DNA from: Prillingera fragicola | Taxonomy: Eukaryota; Basidiomycota; Tremellomycetes; Trichosporonales; Trichosporonaceae | Assembly: GCA_002335605.1 (NCBI GenBank) | Contig: BEDY01000001.1 | Coordinates: 2,852,001 to 2,916,000 of the forward strand | Length of the DNA stretch: 64,000 nucleotides | Direction of reading: 5' to 3' | Shown here: positions 58,401-64,000 of the stretch, in pieces | Layout of the letters: every line of letters starts with the position of its first letter | Numbering within the stretch: position 1 is the stretch's first letter | Program-made: the position numbers and the translations under genes | Notes under the pieces: model-generated | What the model was told of the DNA's origin: nothing | What the model saw: only the letters and a program-made list of their open reading frames with translations | Database searches by the model: none

Positions 58401-58524
58401 ACAGTCTACCAGTACAAAGAGATCTGCCCGGGAGGCAATCTACGGACTCTTCCCCAACGCCAAGCTGCAGGACCGCGCAGCTTGGATCAACGAGAACATT
58501 GACAAGATCATGAGCGAGGCATAA
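52424..58524 (+). CDS. Chitin synthase with N-terminal myosin motor-like domain (class V/VII type)
   Basis: Processive plasma-membrane enzyme making chitin from UDP-GlcNAc. Three exons: 52424-52827, 52884-58364 and 58413-58524, giving 1998 aa. Order: a myosin-head-like domain (about 1-780) with P-loop GLTGSGKS at 136-143, a linker with disordered G/Y/R-rich sequence, membrane helices near 950-1030 (WWIRIVWLLTWWIP), a cytochrome b5-like domain around 1050-1200, another helix near 1250 and the GT2 catalytic domain. Hallmarks are FQVDADT, GEDRYLTTLM (E1573-D1574) and QRRRW at 1612-1616. Several C-terminal helices, a Pro/Asn-rich tail and a DEK_C domain (about 1940-1998) encoded partly by the last exon complete it. 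The first intron interrupts the codon just before the P-loop. Such enzymes are moved on secretory vesicles and support polar growth. Motor activity is uncertain, as switch regions are hard to recognise. Confidence 0.96.
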
Positions 58525-58738
58525 TGATCCGGACGTCCATAAACTACACCCTCAAACGCACATTCACCTCCCTTCCCCCTTTCCCCCTGGCACGTTCATT
58601 ATTCTCTTAATGCACGCATGTACAACATTGGACATTCGTTGGGGTTGTACCGCAGTGGCGATGCGAATTGTCAGCGGCGGGTGTAGGGCAGGTACGGTTA
58701 AAGGTGTGAGAGTAGAGACAAAATATCAACCTTTCGTG

Positions 58739-58823
58739 GGGCGTGTAGCTCAGTTGGTAGAGCGCGTCATTAGCATTTCCAGTCTATTTGACGAGGTCTT
58801 TGGTTCGATTCCTAACTCGTCCA
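58739..58823 (+). tRNA. tRNA-Ala (anticodon AGC) with a 12-nt intron
   Basis: Acceptor stem GGGCGTG / CTCGTCC with the G3-U70 pair that specifies alanine; the U6-U67 mismatch also occurs in yeast tRNA-Ala. D arm GCTC-AGTTGGTA-GAGC, anticodon stem CGTCA / TGACG with loop TT-AGC-A, anticodon 58772-58774. The intron, 58776-58787 (TTTCCAGTCTAT), sits at the standard place after position 37. T arm TTTGG-TTCGATT-CCTAA has one T-T mismatch at 51-63. Box A (TAGCTCAGTTGG) and box B (GGTTCGATTCC) are present. The mature length is 73 nt before CCA addition. Confidence 0.95.
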
Positions 58824-58826
58824 CTC

Positions 58827-58831
58827 TTTTT
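58827..58831 (+). terminator. RNA polymerase III terminator of tRNA-Ala
   Basis: A run of five T four bases past the tRNA 3' end. Confidence 0.75.
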
Positions 58832-59967
58832 GGCATTCTTAATCTTTGTCTCGCTGGGCAGCTTGATGTGCGCGAGTACGCTTTGTGTCGAGCTATGTGT
58901 GGGCTTTCGTCGATCCTGTTTTTGTGGTGTTTTTCATGCGACTCACCGCAATGTGGGTTGCAACTTGAGTGGTCGTCCGACACCTTATTGTTTCGCAGCG
59001 TGAATGCCATCTTGTGCTGCGAGGGTCACTACGTTTTGAATTGTTTCCTCTTACGTGTGGGCTGGGTTGCCGGACACCGACGGGACTTTACTGGGCACGG
59101 TTCTCCGTCTTCATCTGTCAAGGCGAGGACTATTGCCTGGCAAGCGTTTAAACAAACGATAAACTAATTATTTGTCGCGCTGCCTTTGCGTTCACCAGAG
59201 TCTCTCCGGCTTCGCAGTGCCGCCTTTCATGATGCCGCACTTACGACGAATGCCATTGATACTTCAGCCTCTTGGATTGCCCCAGAGAGCGGACTGTGGG
59301 CCGACATTGTGAGGGTGGCACCAATCTCGAAGACGGAAACGTCTGTGCTCCGCCCGTGGATTGTTACACACAAGTCGATCCAGAGTGCCTCCGGTATCGT
59401 CACGAGGACCCATCCTGCTCTTTCTCACGCTAGTGACGCCCCACACTGCCCAACGATACATGACGCGAGACTTGGCGGCGGCTTCCGCCACGGTGAAGCG
59501 GATTGCCAGTTCCGATTCGTGCCACCACTGGTCACCCAACAGCTCCGAGCCTGAGCTCCGAAATATTTCGGATCTGATGTTCAGTATGCAATTTCACTAG
59601 ATAGCTCTCTCACCCAATCGCAAGCATTGACCTCTCGAGTCCAGAACACTGGTACACGAGTTATTCGCACGCGTACGCTCACCTGACATACCCCACGGCA
59701 CGCCGGATTCCCGGCTGCCCCGTCCAGAAGACCAGAAGCACCACAGATCCACAGAGATATCGGACCTTAGCTCCGGATAGGTCAGTCAGGAACTCCGGAT
59801 GACGGAAGGAAGGGAAACAGGTCCTTCGACTCTGACCTTACCACCACACCACTTCTTGGCCGGGGTGCGAGGTCCGTGCCGCTGAGAGCTTATAACAGCT
59901 CGAGAAAGCTGCTCTGGTGTGTACAGCCAGACTGCATTCTCTGCGGCCCCTGCTTGGAACATCCAGC
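58832..59967. other. Intergenic 1.1 kb before the MFS transporter
   Basis: No supported gene. ORFs are short and without motifs. It presumably holds the transporter promoter; a GATAGG/GATATC-type site is seen near 59756-59780, but its relevance is unproven. Confidence 0.4.
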
Positions 59968-61568
59968 ATGAGCGACCATCCGCTCCAGTCCGGCGAGAAG
60001 CCAGCAAGTCTCGACACTGCTGTCGAGCACACTGCAGCCCTGGACCGCAAAGGCGCCGAGCGCAAGCTGCTATGGAAGATCGACCTGCTTCTCATGCCTC
60101 TTCTTACCATCACTCTCGGCCTGCAGTACTATGACAAGGCGGCTCTGGGCTCAGCCGCAGCCTTTGGTATTATCAAAGATCTGGTAGGTCGCTTCACCGA
60201 CTCACACGCTTGACGCTAAAGATCGCAGGGCCTGTCCACTACGCACAATGGACTCACTTCCACTGCTAGGTACTCGACCGCCACTGCCATGTTCTACTAC
60301 GGGTACATTGTTGCTGTACTTCCCTTTGCGCTCGTCTTTGCGCGCGTCAACCTGCGCTTCGCCGCCGGCATCGTGGTGACTATCTGGGGTGTCGTCGCGA
60401 TGCTCACTGTTGTGTGCCACGATCGTGAGTGCAGGTAATGCGTCTCAACTGACAGCAAGACAATGGTCTGTACGCACAGCGCTTCTTCCTCGGCCTTCTC
60501 GAGTCAGCCGTCTCGCCGTGTTTCGTAACGATTACAGCGCTGTGGTACAAGCCGCAGGAGCAGGCCAAGCGCCTCGGTATCTGGTACTCGGCCACAGGGA
60601 TCTTTTCCCTGTTCAACGGCGCCATCAACACAGGTCTGGGAAGCACCGGTGATCCCCATGCGTGGAAGTACATCTACTACTTCTGCGGCGCCGTGACGAT
60701 CTTCTGGGGTCTCGTTTTGATGCTGCTGTTGCCTGTGTCGCCACTTCAGCCCGGCCGCTTCTTCAACGCCTCGGACCGCGAACTGCTCGTTCGCCGCTTT
60801 GAAGAGAACCCGTATGGCCGTGACCGGCAGTCGTTCAAGATGAACCAGTTTATCGAGGCGCTCACCGACGTGCGCACGTGGCTGTATCTCGTCATGGGCG
60901 CGCTTGTGTACCTCTGCAACGGTGCTGTCACTGCGTTCGGCACCCTCATCATCAAGAGCATGGGCTACACTGGCATGCAGAGTGTCGCATTGACCATCCC
61001 CGGCGGTGCCGTCACCATGGTCACGATCTACATATTTTCGTACTTCGCCGACAAGTACCGCAACATTAGGACCTACCTCTTCCCCATTAGTTGCATCCCT
61101 GTCGTTGTTGGCGCGATCACTATCTGGACAGCGCCTTGGGTTCCTACCGCAGGCCCACTCATTGGCTACTATCTCGTGGCTTCTTTTGGCGCGCCGTATG
61201 TTCTTTTGCTCGCCCTCGCCAGCGCCAACACTGCTGGCACGACCAAGAAGGCTGTGACCAACGGCGCAGTGTTTGTGGGCTACAACGTCGGCAACATTGC
61301 CGCTGCCTACACTGTGAAGACGCAGGAGGCCAAGCTCAAGTACCGCTCGACGTGGATCACAGTCATTGTGGCTATGGGCATTGCGAGCATGCTCAGCCTC
61401 GTGTTGCGGTGGACCCTCGTGCGCGAGAACAGGAAGCGCGAGGCTGCTTCTGCGGGTGCTCTTGGACTGGCAGTCGAGGCTCCAGGAGAGGAGCAGGTGC
61501 TCAAGAGCGTCGAGGACTACGAGGACTTGACAGACAAGCAACTGCCGTCGTTCCGCTACACTCTCTAG
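59968..61568 (+). CDS. MFS transporter, Dal5 / anion:cation symporter (allantoate permease-like)
   Basis: Three exons: 59968-60183, 60229-60424 and 60460-61568, with introns of 45 and 35 nt; 506 aa, normal for the family. Family traits: N-terminal LLWKIDLLLMPLLTITLGLQ followed by YYDKAALGSAAAFG, YGYIVAVLPFALVFARV (TM2-3), RFFLGLLESAVSPCFVTITA (TM4), WYKPQEQAKRLGIWYSATGI (loop and TM5), and AVTNGAVFVGYNVGNIAA with TWITVIVAMGIASMLSL late in the protein. Twelve membrane helices are expected. Dal5-like proteins import organic acids and nitrogen compounds such as allantoate, ureidosuccinate, nicotinate or dipeptides; the substrate here is not predictable. The last residues, SFRYTL, and the stop lie in the first copy of a 53-bp tandem duplication. 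Confidence 0.9.
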
Positions 61569-61651
61569 ATATCTATAATAAGGGTGTTCTGTGTGCAGCG
61601 TCGTTCCGGTACACTCTCTAGACGTCCATAATAAGGGTGTTATGTGTGCAG
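61546..61651 (+). repeat. 53-bp tandem duplication over the MFS stop codon
   Basis: Copy 1 is 61546-61598 and copy 2 is 61599-61651, directly abutting, with 5 mismatches in 53. Each begins CGTCGTTCC(G)-TACACTCTC-TAG and contains ATAATAAGGGTGTT, so the final codons (S-F-R-Y-T-L-stop) and part of the 3' UTR are copied. Confidence 0.95.
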
Positions 61652-61932
61652 CGCGCGGCACATCACCTTGCAAAGTATTCTGCGTATTTTCGTGCACAAA
61701 CTAGATTATCTGTAGTAATTCCAATGCATTGCTGTCGACATATGATCGCATTGACTGTTGCTGTCAAATCATATCAATGTGCCCATCCCTTGCCGGCGGA
61801 ACGGTCCAGCCCCACGCGCCGTCCCTGTCTTCCTCCACCTTTTGCGTACCCGCGTCGATATTGTCATTTTCAAAACATACCCGTCGCCACCTTAATTTCA
61901 TTCATTCTCACTCTTTCTGCTCCCAATCCGCC

Positions 61933-63086
61933 ATGAGCGGCGTCCCAAACTATGGCGCGGCCACATCTGGCATCGGCGTCGTCCCAGCTGGGCTCCAGGT
62001 CCCCGCGGCTGTCCACCTCTCCTCCAACTCGGAGCTGCCCCTCCCGGTCTCGCGCCCAGCCTCGCCAGTAAACGGTGCCGTCCCGAACGGCTCCACAAAC
62101 GGCCACGGCAAGGATCGCCCGTCCTTCTTCATCCGTGCAACAAACCATCTCTCAGAGGTAGTGGACGCGTCCAGGTGCAACAAGATTAGCGTATATGCGT
62201 GTTTCCTGACCGGATTCACGAGTGCAATCTCCTTTACCGTGAGTATGATCTGAGAAAGCCGAGCGGAGATGGAGGCTGACGTACAGGCTTGCTACGTCTG
62301 GTGAGATTTGCAGCTACTAACCTACGCGAAAGGAGGCGCTGACAATCCCTCCCTCCGCTGCACTCGATTGACGCCGTTACTCAAACACGCAGGCCCGGAT
62401 TCCAAACAGGCAACTTGGCACAACTGGGCATTGCCCTCGCGCGCAACTTTGATCCCCTCCCAACACGCACCGTCGGCCTGCAGATTGGGGACAAGCAGGC
62501 TCTCGTCGCGTTGACAAGCTTCTGGCTGGGCACGTCGCTGGGCCACGTCGGGGAGCGTATCGGGAACCGGCGCCGTGTCTGGCTTGTGCTGGCCGGGTTC
62601 ATCGAGTGCGTCATGGTCGCTATTGCTGCCGGCCTTGCGCATGCGTCTGGCGAGGGGCCATATGCCAAGTGAGTACAGGGAGCGCGATGCCGCTCTAGCT
62701 TTCTGCAAGAATAGCAGCTGCTTACGAGCAGAAACCGCTACAACCCGGCGTGGACGACATCTTACGGCCTCGCGGCCCTCTCCTTTCTCTCCGCCAGTCT
62801 GGGCCTGCAGGCAATCATTGGCAAACGCATCGGCTCACCGATGAATACTACCGTGGTCTTGACCACAACATGGGTAGAAATCTTCAATGAGCCGTCTCTG
62901 CTGGTACCCAAACGCGTGCCGAGCCGGGATATTCGTGTCGCAGGTGTCGCGGCCGTGTTCATCGGCGCGTTTGCGTCTAGGGGTCTTCTGGGCGTTATCG
63001 GTGGTGACGGCACGGTAGGCGTGCTGTGCGGGTTGAGGATAATTAGTATGATTTGGTGGGGGATAGTTCCAGCCAAGAAGGCCTGA
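61933..63086 (+). CDS. DUF1275 (YoaK-like) membrane protein, 316 aa
   Basis: Four exons: 61933-62238, 62287-62300 (14 nt), 62393-62668 and 62732-63086, giving 316 aa in a continuous frame. The N-terminal 65 residues are Ser/Pro/Asn-rich and disordered. Then comes the DUF1275 core: YACFLTGFTSAISFTACYVW, then PGFQTGNLAQLGIAL (the family's 'QTGN' motif), TSFWLGTSLGHVGERIGNRR, AALSFLSASLGLQAIIGKRI and TTTWVEIF. About six membrane helices are predicted. Function is unknown across the family in bacteria and fungi. The 14-nt exon encodes A-C-Y-V-W, needed to link the first helix to the QTGN motif. It converges on the last gene (120 bp between stops). Confidence 0.85.
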
Positions 63087-63206
63087 CCTCCCTGGTATAC
63101 AATTTAGACGACTAATAACCAGAGCATGCACGCATCTAACTCAAGGGACAAATTGTTGACATTTCTATCATTCTACATCATTCAGGGCGAGAGCCGGAGA
63201 GCGCGG

Positions 63207-63995
63207 CTACACCCATCGCCTGGCATTCTTATCCTGTCCCTCGCCCTTGACAATGGCATCAAGCATCTGATCCATTGTCGCGCTGATCTGCTTGATCCTG
63301 CCGGCGGCCTCGCGGAATGCTTGTTCCTGGGGCGAGAGCTGGGTCTCGCCGACAGCCGAGGTCGGGGTCACTGTCGGAGCAGCGGCAGGGGCTGCAGCGG
63401 GGACGACATCGGGAGCAGCAGGAGGCGAGCGCTCAGAGGTCGACTGGCGGCGGTGGCGCCAGTGCCACCTCCGTCCGCGCTCGCCTGTCTGGTCGGGCGA
63501 CGAGGGCTCGTCATACGCCATCTCGTACGCGGCCGCAGTAGGGGTGGCGGGGATTGGGATCGGTTTGGAGGCGGCATACTCCTGGTGTCGCTTAAACTCT
63601 GCCGGAATTGCTGCGGGCGCTACGGGAGCGGGAGGGGCATGAGGGACGTTGTCCGTGGGTGTCCATGCGCGTTGGGCCTCGTGATTGCCGGCGTTGCTGC
63701 GGCGATGGGACCCGCAAGTCCAGCTTGCAGCGGCGTCGGGGTTCTCGGCAAGGAATCGCTGCTTGCGCTCGTGTGCGCGCGCCCAGAGAACGGCTGCGCC
63801 TACACCGAGGCCAAACCACCAGAAACGCCTAAAGGCGCCGAAGCGGCGGGGGCGATAGATGTTGGTGTAGTGGTTTACTGGCGGGACGTGGGGTGGGTGT
63901 CCGGCTGCTGCAGAGAAGTTTGGAGCTGCAGGGCCAAAAGTCGGAGGTGGTTGGTGGTAGTGGCCCCAGTGGTTGAGTGGGTTGGAGGGGATCAT
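63207..63995 (-). CDS. Small single-helix membrane protein, 262 aa, unknown function
   Basis: Single exon. Order: a Pro/His-rich N terminus (HYHQPPPTFGPAAPNF), a basic stretch RPRRFGAFRRF, one membrane helix of about 17 residues (FWWFGLGVGAAVLWARA, near 57-73), then a Pro/Ala-rich disordered region with a basic patch (RRWHWRHRRQ). The C-terminal helix has the pattern LSPQEQAFREAAGRIKQISA followed by TMDQMLDAIV. Similar short proteins with one helix and a charged C-terminal helix are widespread in fungi without known function. The ATG lies five bases inside the window edge, so an upstream exon or start cannot be excluded. Confidence 0.65.
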   Translation of the reverse strand: MIPSNPLNHWGHYHQPPPTFGPAAPNFSAAAGHPPHVPPVNHYTNIYRPRRFGAFRRFWWFGLGVGAAVLWARAHERKQRFLAENPDAAASWTCGSHRRSNAGNHEAQRAWTPTDNVPHAPPAPVAPAAIPAEFKRHQEYAASKPIPIPATPTAAAYEMAYDEPSSPDQTGERGRRWHWRHRRQSTSERSPPAAPDVVPAAAPAAAPTVTPTSAVGETQLSPQEQAFREAAGRIKQISATMDQMLDAIVKGEGQDKNARRWV

Positions 63996-64000
63996 TGTGG

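Overview
The window is nuclear DNA of a filamentous or yeast-like fungus, most likely a basidiomycete of the Tremellomycetes type (inference). The signs are GC-rich coding sequence, many very short introns (31-60 nt) with GTRNGT donors and CTRAY branch points just before YAG, micro-exons in actin and other conserved genes, a myosin-motor chitin synthase and an intron-bearing tRNA-Ala. I rebuilt splice structures by hand. Nearly every model closes in frame over its full length, which is the main support for the exon coordinates given.

Layout. 0-9 kb: the 3' part of a histone H3 gene, a putative Mediator Med11 gene, a DUF3602 repeat protein, a candidate small spliced gene, an ammonium permease and the proteasome subunit Rpn10. 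9.8-25.7 kb: nine-exon actin, a multipass membrane protein of unknown function, a membrane-anchored multicopper oxidase, a GPI-type secreted acid phosphatase, a helical membrane protein interrupted by a 100-N assembly gap, a membrane-anchored acid lipase / sterol ester hydrolase, centrin and a disordered protein. 27-36 kb: carnitine acetyltransferase, two GNAT acetyltransferases either side of a secreted GH5 glycosidase, and malate synthase. 38-51 kb: Nop53, a single-pass receptor-like protein, a membrane-anchored GH3 beta-glucosidase and an 860-aa membrane/coiled-coil protein. 52-64 kb: a 1998-aa myosin-domain chitin synthase, tRNA-Ala(AGC), a Dal5-type MFS transporter, a DUF1275 membrane protein and a small membrane protein.

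No operon, CRISPR, phage or intact transposon is present. Genes alternate in strand, and eight neighbouring pairs converge with 67-270 bp between stop codons. Functional themes are surface carbohydrate handling (GH5, GH3, chitin synthase, multicopper oxidase), acetyl-CoA/C2 metabolism (carnitine acetyltransferase with a mitochondrial-plus-peroxisomal design, malate synthase), nutrient scavenging (ammonium permease, acid phosphatase, allantoate-type transporter) and housekeeping (H3, actin, centrin, Rpn10, Nop53, tRNA).

I did not find a wholly new multi-gene system. The most distinctive signals are gene-architecture ones: an actin start codon split by an intron so that unspliced RNA reads AUG-UGA; a carnitine acetyltransferase whose first intron is in frame and separates a mitochondrial presequence from a second start, with a peroxisomal AKL end; a tandem duplication that copies the stop codon of the MFS gene; a 42-nt intron carrying an in-frame TGA; and a histone H3 tail with two extra residues between K27 and K36.
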